Assembly (NCBI RefSeq): GCF_016865235.1
Contig: NZ_CP064030.1
Location: forward strand, 4,216,001-4,280,000
Source of the DNA: Dyella caseinilytica
Lineage (GTDB): Bacteria; Pseudomonadota; Gammaproteobacteria; Xanthomonadales; Rhodanobacteraceae
DNA length: 64,000 nucleotides
Direction: 5' to 3'
The position numbers and the translations under genes are program-made. A model generated the notes under the pieces. It made no database searches, had not been told where the DNA came from, and was given only the letters and a program-made list of their open reading frames with translations. Positions 32,082-39,305 of the stretch are shown here, in pieces (position 1 is the first letter of the stretch; each line of letters starts with the position of its first letter).

Positions 32082-32555
32082 ATGTTAAAGAAACTATCTT
32101 CGATAGGCCTGGTGCTGTTGCTGATTTGCACGTTGCACCCGTCGGCTGCAGCAGCTCAGGATTACGCCACACCCGAAGCTGATGTGAAGGCGTTTTATCC
32201 GTGGTATATCAAACAGGTAGACCAGCTTAAAGATGTATTGTTCGACGATCACATTTACATCTACGTCGAGAAAACAACTGTCGATGCATTACGCGACGAT
32301 GCTAAGCACGACAAGTTGCCAGGTGATTCGGACTATTTCATGAAGGTGCAAGATGTTGATCCGCCGGATTGGAATAGTCACACGGTGATCCGCCCAGCCG
32401 TAATGCTTGACGATGTGGCTGTGATCCTCGCCACCTTCGGCATCGCTGGAACCAAATCGAATTTGGTCATCTTCCTGCGAAAGCACGGCGATACATGGAA
32501 GATCATGAAGGTCGAAGACACACAAGATCATTTCTGGCCACCTTCTCGAAAGTGA
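32082..32555 (+). CDS. Secreted DUF3828-like protein, probable immunity to the CHAP amidase
   Basis: 157 residues with a signal peptide (MLKKLSSIGLVLLLICTLHPSAAAA) and a DUF3828-like mature domain (ADVKAFYPWYIKQVD...DDHIYIYVEKT; C-terminal FLRKHGDTWKIMKVED). Periplasmic immunity proteins of T6SS amidases are commonly of this kind. The ATG at 32082 follows GAGGGA at good spacing; a TTG 12 bp upstream is a poorer choice. It starts just 8 bp after the effector stop, so the two are probably co-translated. Confidence 0.72.
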   Translation: MLKKLSSIGLVLLLICTLHPSAAAAQDYATPEADVKAFYPWYIKQVDQLKDVLFDDHIYIYVEKTTVDALRDDAKHDKLPGDSDYFMKVQDVDPPDWNSHTVIRPAVMLDDVAVILATFGIAGTKSNLVIFLRKHGDTWKIMKVEDTQDHFWPPSRK

Positions 32556-32628
32556 CCGGCCACCGTCCCCGATAGACTCGATTTTTGGCTGCTGTGATCG
32601 GGCTGGTAACCCTGTGCAGCGAACTTGA

Positions 32629-32841
32629 CGTCGGTACGCAGCGGCTTTGGCCCTGCTGCGCAAGCGTTTGGATTTTTGCAAGTCGAAAGGCACGCCGGAG
32701 GAATATCGCACTGCGTCGTTGGACAGCAATGCGCATTACGGCAACATCAACGGCAACCAGTTCACGTACACGGTTGCCAAGCCCTGTAGCGATGCTGCCG
32801 AAAGGGCGCACGGTGAAGTGATCTGGCAGAAGCTGGATTGA
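32629..32841 (+). pseudogene. C-terminal remnant of an unknown cargo-island gene
   Basis: About 70 codons of open frame after an in-frame TGA, with no plausible start or Shine-Dalgarno sequence. The peptide looks like real protein (ALLRKRLDFCKSKGTPEEYR; then NGNQFTYTVAKPC) and ends cleanly in WQKLD. It is best read as the tail of a gene whose 5' part was lost. I cannot name the family. Confidence 0.4.
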
Positions 32842-32962
32842 TGACGACGATTTTCTCCCTTTAATCCCAGGAGACGGCGCTGAGTGGCCAACTTCGCTTT
32901 AAGCATAACTGTGGAACGACTATCCAAACAGAAGTGCACAACACAAGCGGCGCATCTTGTTT

Positions 32963-33058
32963 ATGGAATACCCGCCGCGCAAGGACTGCACAGCGCGGGA
33001 TGTTTACGATTACACGCCACTGACAGATGATGGGTTACCTCGCCCTGCATTGCAGTAA
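32963..33058 (+). pseudogene. Short C-terminal remnant upstream of hcp
   Basis: 31 codons beginning at an ATG without Shine-Dalgarno sequence, reading MEYPPRKDCTARDVYDYTPL and ending in RPALQ. Protein-like sequence continues upstream in frame (about 17 more codons, including HKRRILF) to nearby stops, suggesting a truncated gene. Low confidence, because a 31-codon frame can be chance. Confidence 0.28.
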
Positions 33059-33247
33059 CGAAGTTCCGCTTTTTGATGGGTGCAACTGGTAAGCCATGTG
33101 TAAGTCGCGCCACTGGCACAAGACAAAAGTGGAGGCACGGGGCGGCCTTCGCCTAGATCACGACCGGATATACCTGATACTCATCAGACGGGATAACCGT
33201 CATCTTTGCCGTACCCGAAAGAATGCACCTCACGGGAGAGAAAAATA

Positions 33248-33730
33248 ATGGCAATTCCTGCATACCTTTGGCTGAAAGATGATGGCGGCGCAGACATCAA
33301 GGGATCTTCGACGGTCGTGGGGCGGGTGGGCAGCATTGAGGTGATTGGCTTTAGCCACGGGTTGAATCTTCCCGTGAATGGTAGTGACGGGAAAATTACC
33401 GGTACGCGCTTGCACTCACCAATGAACCTAGAGAAAGAATTTGATGCGTCCTCGCCCTACCTTTACAGGGCAGTGGCGAAAGGTCAGACGCTAAAATCGG
33501 CGGAACTGCGGTGGTACAGAATTAACAATGCGGGTAGGGAAGAAGTGTATTTCACGATGCTTCTCGAAAACATAAAAGTCACCGGCATCAACCCCGGCAT
33601 GCCCAATATCAAAATCGCCGGGATGGCCGAAACCAACCATGTTGAATCGATTTCGCTGATGTACGAGCGCATCACGTGGCATTACGCAGATGGGAACATC
33701 AAGTTCACCGACGCATGGAACGAACGGTAA
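33248..33730 (+). CDS. hcp: Type VI secretion tube protein Hcp
   Basis: 160-residue ring-forming tube subunit and cargo carrier of the T6SS. The start MAIPAYLWLKDDGGADIKGS, the middle GSIEVIGFSHGLN and GTRLHSPM, and the end ITWHYADGNIKFTDAWNER are classic Hcp1. GGGAGAG precedes the ATG. No other T6SS structural genes are in the window, so this is an orphan hcp carried with downstream cargo. It lies 19 bp upstream of the DUF2778 gene. Confidence 0.96.
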   Translation: MAIPAYLWLKDDGGADIKGSSTVVGRVGSIEVIGFSHGLNLPVNGSDGKITGTRLHSPMNLEKEFDASSPYLYRAVAKGQTLKSAELRWYRINNAGREEVYFTMLLENIKVTGINPGMPNIKIAGMAETNHVESISLMYERITWHYADGNIKFTDAWNER

Positions 33731-33749
33731 TTAAAGGGAAAGATATCCA

Positions 33750-34277
33750 GTGGCATTGCAGGGAAAATTTATTGTCGACAACAAGCCTCTCGCGATGTTA
33801 TCTATGTTTGGAATCGGATCTTTTCCCGCTTTCTCAGGAGATGGCATTTATCGTAATCGGGGCGGATGTACAGCCGTTCCAGATAATGGACCAATCCCTG
33901 CAGGCCGGTACTGGATCGTGGATCGCCCTGCTGGCGGCGCCAAGTCCAAAGCACTAGCTTGGGCTAAAGATACTTGGAACAGCGCTAGAGGAGTCCCATC
34001 CCACCACTCGGAATGGTTTGCCTTATATCGAGACGATGGCATGATTGACGACTATACGTGGGTAAATGGTGTTAGGCGCGGCAATTTTCGGCTCCATCCA
34101 ATTGGCGGCGGCGGACATTCGCTGGGATGCATTACGCTATCAAGCTATTCTGATTTTCAGACTGTTCGCAGAGCGCTACTGCACACCAATGTCATTTATG
34201 CCGGCAATTCTGGATTGAAAGCATACGGCTGGATTGAGGTAATTACATATGGCACCTCTTGTCCGCAGCCTCTCTAA
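33750..34277 (+). CDS. Tlde1-like (DUF2778) L,D-transpeptidase effector
   Basis: 175 residues with a DUF2778 / Tlde1 pattern: GKFIVDNKPL start, GIGSFPAFSGDG, PAGRYWIVDRP, and the catalytic segment RLHPIGGGGHSLGCITL with His116, His123 and Cys127. Tlde1 proteins are T6SS effectors that act on peptidoglycan peptide stems or exchange D-amino acids in the periplasm. It starts with GTG after AAGGGAA and follows hcp by 19 bp, so Hcp is the likely carrier. The stop overlaps the next gene by 29 bp. Confidence 0.88.
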   Translation: MALQGKFIVDNKPLAMLSMFGIGSFPAFSGDGIYRNRGGCTAVPDNGPIPAGRYWIVDRPAGGAKSKALAWAKDTWNSARGVPSHHSEWFALYRDDGMIDDYTWVNGVRRGNFRLHPIGGGGHSLGCITLSSYSDFQTVRRALLHTNVIYAGNSGLKAYGWIEVITYGTSCPQPL

Positions 34278-34524
34278 GGCGCTTCTTTTCTTTTGCCTAT
34301 TTTTGTTGTCTACAAGATACATCTGCACACCTCTACTCTTTATACAATCATGGAATCAACATTACTCACTCATCGTTTCCCATGCCCTAGGATTTCATGA
34401 TATTGATCTTTTTGACATGGTGGTTGGCGTGACCATAAGCTTAATTTCTACTATTATAATTTATATATTATTGTTTAGATTATTCCGTTACTGTCAAAAA
34501 AAAATGCACGGTGACTTCAAATGA
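34249..34524 (+). CDS. Small membrane protein, probable immunity to the Tlde1-like effector
   Basis: 91 residues with two membrane helices (about 10-33 and 55-80) and a basic C-terminus. It overlaps the effector gene by 29 bp and is preceded by GAGG inside that gene. The coding sequence is conspicuously AT-rich compared with neighbours, a usual sign of acquired cargo-immunity genes. There is no family match I can name; the immunity role rests on position and topology. Confidence 0.7.
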   Translation: MAPLVRSLSKALLFFCLFLLSTRYICTPLLFIQSWNQHYSLIVSHALGFHDIDLFDMVVGVTISLISTIIIYILLFRLFRYCQKKMHGDFK

Positions 34525-34688
34525 TGGACCAATCCCGACATGCACCGAGGATCATCCTGCCGACGAGGTTACCAGCATTACTCGCTCGATCGAGCGTGAT
34601 CACATACGGCAACATTTACTGAAGAACTTCTGATTTATTCTCCGCCTCTGGCGTGTAAAGCGTATCGACGTACTTGCAATATTACCAC

Positions 34689-35525
34689 TTAACGCTGTGC
34701 CGCTTGCGATTGGATCAGCGTGGCTATACGTTCCGCATCATCCGGCGTGGCGGGGTTGTAGACCACCATGCCGAGGTCGGGCCGGCGATCAACGGCAAAG
34801 GCCGAAAACTCCAACGCTATGCGACCGAGTGTTTTGTGATGCAGGAATTTTTTGCCTTCGCCATAGGCGCGCACATCGTTGTCGCGCCACATGGCTTCGA
34901 ATTCCCGGCTGGTCTGGCAAAGCTCTTCCACCAGCGACTTGACGCGTTCGGTAACCCCCAGACGCGCCGTGTCTGCGCGGAATACCGCTACGACAAATCG
35001 GGCGACACCTTCCCAATCGGCCTGCGCTGCGCGAAGGGAACGACGCTGGAACATGAGGCGAAGCACATTGCGTTGCTCAGGTGGGATTGCGGCATAGTCA
35101 GTCAGCACGGCTGTCGCTGCGCGATTCCACGCAACAATGTCCCACGTCGCATTTTTCACGATGGCCGGACTGAATGTCAGGGCGTCCAGCACGCGTTGAA
35201 GCTGCGGCGTTACGGTTTCCGTCACCTCGTAACGCAGCTGCGGCGGACGATGTTGCGCCAGCACGAAGAGATGTTCACGCTCTACCGACGTAAGCGCCAA
35301 CGCGCGCGCGAGGCGTTCCAGCACTTCGCTGGATGGCGAACCACCACGCCCTTGTTCCAGCCACGTGTACCAAGTGGCGCTGACATTGGCGCGCTGCGCC
35401 ACTTCTTCACGGCGCAAACCGGGTGTGCGCCGGCGCGTGGCGGTAAAGCCGAAAGTGGTGGGATTGAGCTTGGCGCGGCGATCCTTCAGGAACGCACCAA
35501 GGAGGTTTTCTTCTGTGGTGGACAT
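34689..35525 (-). CDS. XRE-family transcriptional regulator with MmyB-like ligand domain
   Basis: 278 residues. The N-terminal helix-turn-helix (about 8-78) has RRRTPGLRREEVAQRANVS and TWYTWLEQGRGGSPS, typical of this actinobacterial-style HTH family. The C-terminal part (about 105-270) matches the MmyB-like ligand-binding domain (WDIVAWNRAATAVL; NVLRLMF). It is transcribed divergently from an SDR gene across a 119-bp region with repeats, so it probably controls that gene. Confidence 0.88.
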   Translation of the reverse strand: MSTTEENLLGAFLKDRRAKLNPTTFGFTATRRRTPGLRREEVAQRANVSATWYTWLEQGRGGSPSSEVLERLARALALTSVEREHLFVLAQHRPPQLRYEVTETVTPQLQRVLDALTFSPAIVKNATWDIVAWNRAATAVLTDYAAIPPEQRNVLRLMFQRRSLRAAQADWEGVARFVVAVFRADTARLGVTERVKSLVEELCQTSREFEAMWRDNDVRAYGEGKKFLHHKTLGRIALEFSAFAVDRRPDLGMVVYNPATPDDAERIATLIQSQAAQR

Positions 35526-35527
35526 GG

Positions 35528-35568
35528 TCAGCCTGTTACTTTCAGCCTGTTAGTCGCGATACCGGTAT
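35528..35568. promoter_or_regulatory. Repeats in the XRE/SDR divergent promoter region
   Basis: TCAGCCTGTTA occurs twice in direct repeat with a 14-bp period (35528-35538 and 35542-35552), right at the regulator start. A perfect 10-bp palindrome, ATACCGGTAT, follows at 35559-35568. Either could be the binding site of the XRE regulator. This is inference from arrangement only. Confidence 0.4.
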
Positions 35569-35644
35569 AACGTTTCGGCTTTTTGACGTGCATGCCTCAA
35601 TCGATCATCCGTACTGGTCTATGGATCCACTGAGGAACTCTAAC

Positions 35645-36532
35645 ATGCGTGTCTTTGTTACCGGCGCCACTGGTTTCGTTGGCTCCGCCGTTGTTAATGA
35701 ATTGATAGCGGCTGGGCATAAGGTGCTTGGTCTTGCCCGTTCGGACGCCAATGCTGCATCGCTTGCCGCGGCTGGCGCCGAAGTACATCGCGGTTCGCTG
35801 GAAGATCCTGAGAGTTTACGCCGTGGCGCCGCGGCGGCGGACGGCGTGATCCACACGGCCTTCATCCACGACTTCACCCAGTTCGCCGCCAATTGTGAAA
35901 TTGATCGCCAAGCGATCGCCACGCTCGGCTCCGCACTCGCCGGCTCCGAGCGTCCATTGATCGTCACCTCTGGCACGGGGCTGGTCGCTGCACCTCGTCT
36001 TGCCGAAGAACACATGGCTGCATCCAGCCCGATTCCTCGCGTCGCCTCGGAAGAAGAGGCAAAGGTGCAGGCCGAGCGCGGCATCCACGTATCCGTCGTG
36101 CGCCTTCCGCCATCGGTGCACGGCGCGGGTGATCACGCCTTTGTGCCCCGTCTTATCGATTTCGCACGTGAAAAAGCCGTTTCCGCCTATGTGGGAGATG
36201 GGCTCAATCGCTGGCCTGCCGTACACCGCCTCGATGCCGCACATCTTTTCCGGCTTGCGTTGGAAAAAGGAAAGGCCGGAGCGAGCTATCATGCTGTTGC
36301 CGATTCGGGTGTGCCGTTCCGGGATATCGCCGCACTGATCGGCCGTTACCTGAACACTCCTGTTGTCAGCAAAACGCCCGATGAAGCAGCCGAACACTTC
36401 GGCTGGTTCGCCCATTTCGCCGCACTCGACAACCCCGCATCGAGTCAGTGGACGCGGGATCAGCTTGGTTGGGACCCGAAGCAGCCCGGTCTGATTCACG
36501 ACCTCGACCAGCCGCATTACTTCAATCACTGA
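35645..36532 (+). CDS. Atypical short-chain dehydrogenase/reductase (NAD-dependent epimerase-like)
   Basis: 295 residues with a Rossmann start MRVFVTGATGFVGSAVV (GxxGxxG at 7-13) and an extended-SDR layout resembling NAD(P)-dependent oxidoreductases of the SDR5 type. The usual catalytic YxxxK is not obvious, and its place is taken by a segment around SEEEAKVQAERG. The ATG at 35645 gives the normal N-terminus, with AGGAA upstream. The substrate is unknown. It is probably controlled by the divergent XRE regulator. Confidence 0.85.
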   Translation: MRVFVTGATGFVGSAVVNELIAAGHKVLGLARSDANAASLAAAGAEVHRGSLEDPESLRRGAAAADGVIHTAFIHDFTQFAANCEIDRQAIATLGSALAGSERPLIVTSGTGLVAAPRLAEEHMAASSPIPRVASEEEAKVQAERGIHVSVVRLPPSVHGAGDHAFVPRLIDFAREKAVSAYVGDGLNRWPAVHRLDAAHLFRLALEKGKAGASYHAVADSGVPFRDIAALIGRYLNTPVVSKTPDEAAEHFGWFAHFAALDNPASSQWTRDQLGWDPKQPGLIHDLDQPHYFNH

Positions 36533-36914
36533 GAACGGTTGCATCCAAACCGTCATGGCATCCATGGCCGGCATCCGCATCTGCGCGATGCCGGCCAGGT
36601 CACCAAGTGCACAAGGTTGACCTAAAAAGGCCTGTTTTTCCTCCTACGGCTCATTGGCCTGATTCAGAAAGGCCTCGAACGCCTCATCTGTCGCAGCCAT
36701 CCCTTAAGTAGACATTCTTTCGCGATCGCGCCTACGGGCCGCCAAGCATTTTCCAGCATAAATCCCTGGACGATAGCGGCGGCCGGTTTTCCATTTGCAT
36801 CGTGACAATCGGCAAAATGTCACCAAGTGGCTGATTCGAAGGGCCTTCTGGCACGGCTTATGTATGGGAGTAGATGCGGCACACTGATTGAGCCGTGAAA
36901 ATCAGGGGGATGTC
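36533..36914. other. Gene-free stretch after the SDR gene
   Basis: About 382 bp. It includes an 11-bp perfect inverted repeat at 36565-36597 (TGGCCGGCATC and its complement, 11-nt loop) just after the SDR gene, without a T-tract. The remainder should contain the promoter of the following hypothetical gene. No other structure was recognised. Confidence 0.5.
36565..36597. repeat. 11-bp inverted repeat downstream of the SDR gene
   Basis: TGGCCGGCATC and GATGCCGGCCA enclose 11 nt, starting 33 bp after the SDR stop. It could act as a transcript end or stability hairpin. The missing T-tract argues against a standard intrinsic terminator. Confidence 0.5.
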
Positions 36915-37223
36915 ATGGGCAAGAGAGCCACTTCACACGCATGCCTGCGTCAGGGCTTCAAGGGGCGTGAAATCGAGGACAAACACGGAGACGTGCCGAT
37001 CCGGATTTTTCGGATCATCTACGGTCAGGGCTTTGCGCCCGCTCTGTGCGCTTCGCACGGCCTGCGCCACACGCTGGCCATGCTGGACCGGTTATCCCTC
37101 GACAAGTTATTGGCCGATGAAAAAGCGGGTGTCCTGGACGCCAAGATCGCTGCGACCTTGGCACGGGAGGTGGCAGTCGAGATTGGATCGACCAGCGGAT
37201 TGATCCTGGGTAACTCCATGTAA
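36915..37223 (+). CDS. Hypothetical protein (102 aa)
   Basis: 102 residues with an amphipathic, mixed alpha/beta look: a basic N-terminus, VPIRIFRIIYGQGFAPALCA in the middle, and a C-terminal helical part (LDRLSLDKLLADEK...DAKIAATLARE). AGGGGG lies 6-10 nt before the ATG. An overlapping frame on the same strand is open too but gives unlikely, Arg/Trp/Ser-rich sequence. I do not recognise the family. It converges on the methyltransferase gene. Confidence 0.6.
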   Translation: MGKRATSHACLRQGFKGREIEDKHGDVPIRIFRIIYGQGFAPALCASHGLRHTLAMLDRLSLDKLLADEKAGVLDAKIAATLAREVAVEIGSTSGLILGNSM

Positions 37224-37230
37224 GGCAGTA

Positions 37231-37291
37231 CGTGAAAAGGTAAGCAGGGGCCAAAAGAGAAGTACACAGCTGGCCTCAATCGCTTTTCACG
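37231..37291. repeat. Inverted repeat between convergent genes
   Basis: CGTGAAAAG and CTTTTCACG (9 bp each) lie 43 nt apart, with an inner GGCC/GGCC pair, filling the gap between two convergent genes. It could serve as a two-way transcript end for the hypothetical gene and the flg operon. Confidence 0.45.
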
Positions 37292-37303
37292 CACAGCTTG
37301 GCG

Positions 37304-38026
37304 CTATGAGAGCTTGAAGAACTTCCCCGGCACGCACTGAAAATTGATGGCGTTGGCGACGTACATGCCCTTCTCGTAGGAGAAGGTTTTGTCTGTCGTC
37401 GGATGGAAGAATTCAATGAAATCGAGACTGCGCTTGCCAAGCACAAAACCACCGATCAGCGGATGATTCATGGCATACATCAGGGGTAGCAACGCCATCA
37501 TCGAACTGGCTGGCACGCCAATCAGATGCTCTTCCAAGTCACCACTCTGCTGGCTGTGCTGCGGATAGAACCACAGCGGCGTGCTGACGAACAGCAGCGA
37601 GTTTTCGCCCATGCTCGAGAGCAAGGTGCGCAGCAACCACTTGGCTGTCTCCGCCGTCATGTGCTCGATCACATCCAGCAGGCAGATGATGTCGTACTTG
37701 GCGAAGCGGTCCGAAGGCACCGACTGCGCCAAGCCATGCCATATATGGCGATAGACCTTCCGCTGGAACAGGGCCGGATGATTGCAACTTCCCTCGAAGC
37801 CATCCACACCATCCACCGACCAATGAGCAGTTTGCGGACTGCCTTTGATCATTTCGCCCAGATGGCCTTTGCCGAAGCCGATATCGAGTACTTCGATCGG
37901 CGCCGCATTGTCTTTCATGATGTGGAAGATCAGCTCCTTGGGCGAAGCCGATTCGCCGCCGGGCTGCAGGGTTGAGTTGATGATGGGATCGATCAGCTCA
38001 TAGTCTTTGACGATTTGACGCAACAT
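37304..38026 (-). CDS. Class I SAM-dependent methyltransferase, distal gene of the flg operon
   Basis: 240 residues with motif I VLDIGFGKGHLGEMI (about 45-59), acidic VDGVDGFEG for motif II, and YDIICLLDVIEHM (about 110-122) for motif IV. It starts 32 bp after the flgL stop with GAGAGAAAG before the ATG, so it is probably transcribed with flgBCDEFGHIJKL. Methyltransferases next to flagellar genes often modify glycan sugars; methylation of the flagellin glycan is a reasonable but untested guess. The substrate cannot be read from the sequence. Confidence 0.82.
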   Translation of the reverse strand: MLRQIVKDYELIDPIINSTLQPGGESASPKELIFHIMKDNAAPIEVLDIGFGKGHLGEMIKGSPQTAHWSVDGVDGFEGSCNHPALFQRKVYRHIWHGLAQSVPSDRFAKYDIICLLDVIEHMTAETAKWLLRTLLSSMGENSLLFVSTPLWFYPQHSQQSGDLEEHLIGVPASSMMALLPLMYAMNHPLIGGFVLGKRSLDFIEFFHPTTDKTFSYEKGMYVANAINFQCVPGKFFKLS

Positions 38027-38058
38027 AGCTTTCTCTCGCAAATGTATGAACGGACCGA

Positions 38059-39303
38059 TCAGCCTTGCAGATAATCGAACAGGCTTGTGCCCTGGATCTT
38101 GGCGAATACTTGCTGCGAAGCCTGCAGGGCTGTCGATTGCAAGGACAGATTGCTGATGGCTGTCGCCATGTCCACGTTTTGCACGTCCGACAACGCACTC
38201 TGGTACGTCACGCTGAGATCCGAGTAGTTGCTTTGCTGCTGTTGCAGAGTCGATATACGGCTGCCAACAGCCACCTCCGTGTTGGAGACGCTGCTCATCG
38301 CCTGGTTCAGGGATTGCAGCTGACCATTGAGCGTATTGTTGAGCGCCGTGCTGCTCTCACCACTCTGCAACGCGGTGATCATGTTATTGATCGTCGTGAA
38401 AACGCTCTGCGTGTTCGACGCCGTATCGGATTGGACGTTGACCGTATCGCCTGAAGCCGGCGTGCCGCTCATGGTGATGGACATGCCATCGAAGCTGATG
38501 GCGCCGCCCGCGGTGTAAGTGCCGGTGATCGGATTGCCACTGCTGTCATCGACCGGATTACCCGCGGCATCGGTGACCGCGTAGGTGCCATTCGCGCCAA
38601 AGGTAATCGTGTCGTTGATCGGCCCCGACGCCGTGGCAGCTTGGAATGCACTGGTGTCGGTCACACTGGTGGCGCCTACTACCAGAGTGCCCGTGTTGCT
38701 GGCGCCGGCAGCGGTCACAAAGGAACCGTTACCGGCCGGAATGTTCATGAAGACCGAGCTGCCGGGATCGCCATTGGCAATCTGCAAACCCGTACCGATC
38801 GACGAGTACGACTGCTGATCGTTACCGGTGTAAGTGATCGCGCCAGTGGTGCTGTTCGTGACGAACGGCGTGGTCGTGGTGCTGGTGCCGGAGAACAAGG
38901 CTTGCCCATTGGCGTCGGTGGTGTTGGCAAGCTGTACCAGCTGATCGCGGTATTGCTCGAGCTCGGTGGCCATGTTGTTCAGATCGCTGCTGGACATGGC
39001 GCCATTCATGGCGCTCAGCCCAACGTCGTTGATGCTGTTGAGCAGATTGCTGACCGAACTGAGCGTGCTCGATTCCGTGGACAGCCGCGTATTGGCGGCG
39101 GTCATATTGCTGGCGTATTGCGTGTTTTGGGCCAGGATGTGATTGAGCCCGACGATTTGCGCAGCACCCGTCGGATTGTCCGACGCCACGTTGATGGCGT
39201 TGCCCGTACTGACCTGGTTTTCGCTCTCGTCCAACGCATCCTGCTGATTGAGCATGGTGTTGACCGATTGCTGATACATCCAGGCGGTAGAAATGCGCAA
39301 CAT
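38059..39303 (-). CDS. flgL: Hook-filament junction protein FlgL (HAP3)
   Basis: 414-residue junction protein between FlgK and flagellin. The N-terminal flagellin-like start is clear (MLRISTAWMYQQSVNTML...ENQVSTGNAINVASDNPTGA, residues 1-48), as is the C-terminal helix (ALSDVQNVDMATAISNLSLQ and on). The Gly/Thr/Ala-rich middle is longer than in enterobacteria. It lies 2 bp after flgK. Confidence 0.97.
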   Translation of the reverse strand: MLRISTAWMYQQSVNTMLNQQDALDESENQVSTGNAINVASDNPTGAAQIVGLNHILAQNTQYASNMTAANTRLSTESSTLSSVSNLLNSINDVGLSAMNGAMSSSDLNNMATELEQYRDQLVQLANTTDANGQALFSGTSTTTTPFVTNSTTGAITYTGNDQQSYSSIGTGLQIANGDPGSSVFMNIPAGNGSFVTAAGASNTGTLVVGATSVTDTSAFQAATASGPINDTITFGANGTYAVTDAAGNPVDDSSGNPITGTYTAGGAISFDGMSITMSGTPASGDTVNVQSDTASNTQSVFTTINNMITALQSGESSTALNNTLNGQLQSLNQAMSSVSNTEVAVGSRISTLQQQQSNYSDLSVTYQSALSDVQNVDMATAISNLSLQSTALQASQQVFAKIQGTSLFDYLQG

Positions 39304-39305
39304 AA

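Larger units (their letters stand above)
32556..33247. other. Degraded stretch between the two type VI cargo pairs
   Basis: 692 bp with no intact gene. Two short protein-like fragments (32629-32841 and 32963-33058) look like C-terminal remnants of lost cargo genes. The last 150 bp should hold the hcp promoter; a CTGGCACA near 33114 lacks a matching -12 element, so sigma-54 control is not supported. Confidence 0.55.

Noticed and set aside
33100..33160. TGGCACA and AGGCACGG upstream of hcp as possible sigma-54 sites
   Set aside because: No TTGC at the proper distance from either, so sigma-54 control of hcp is not supported.
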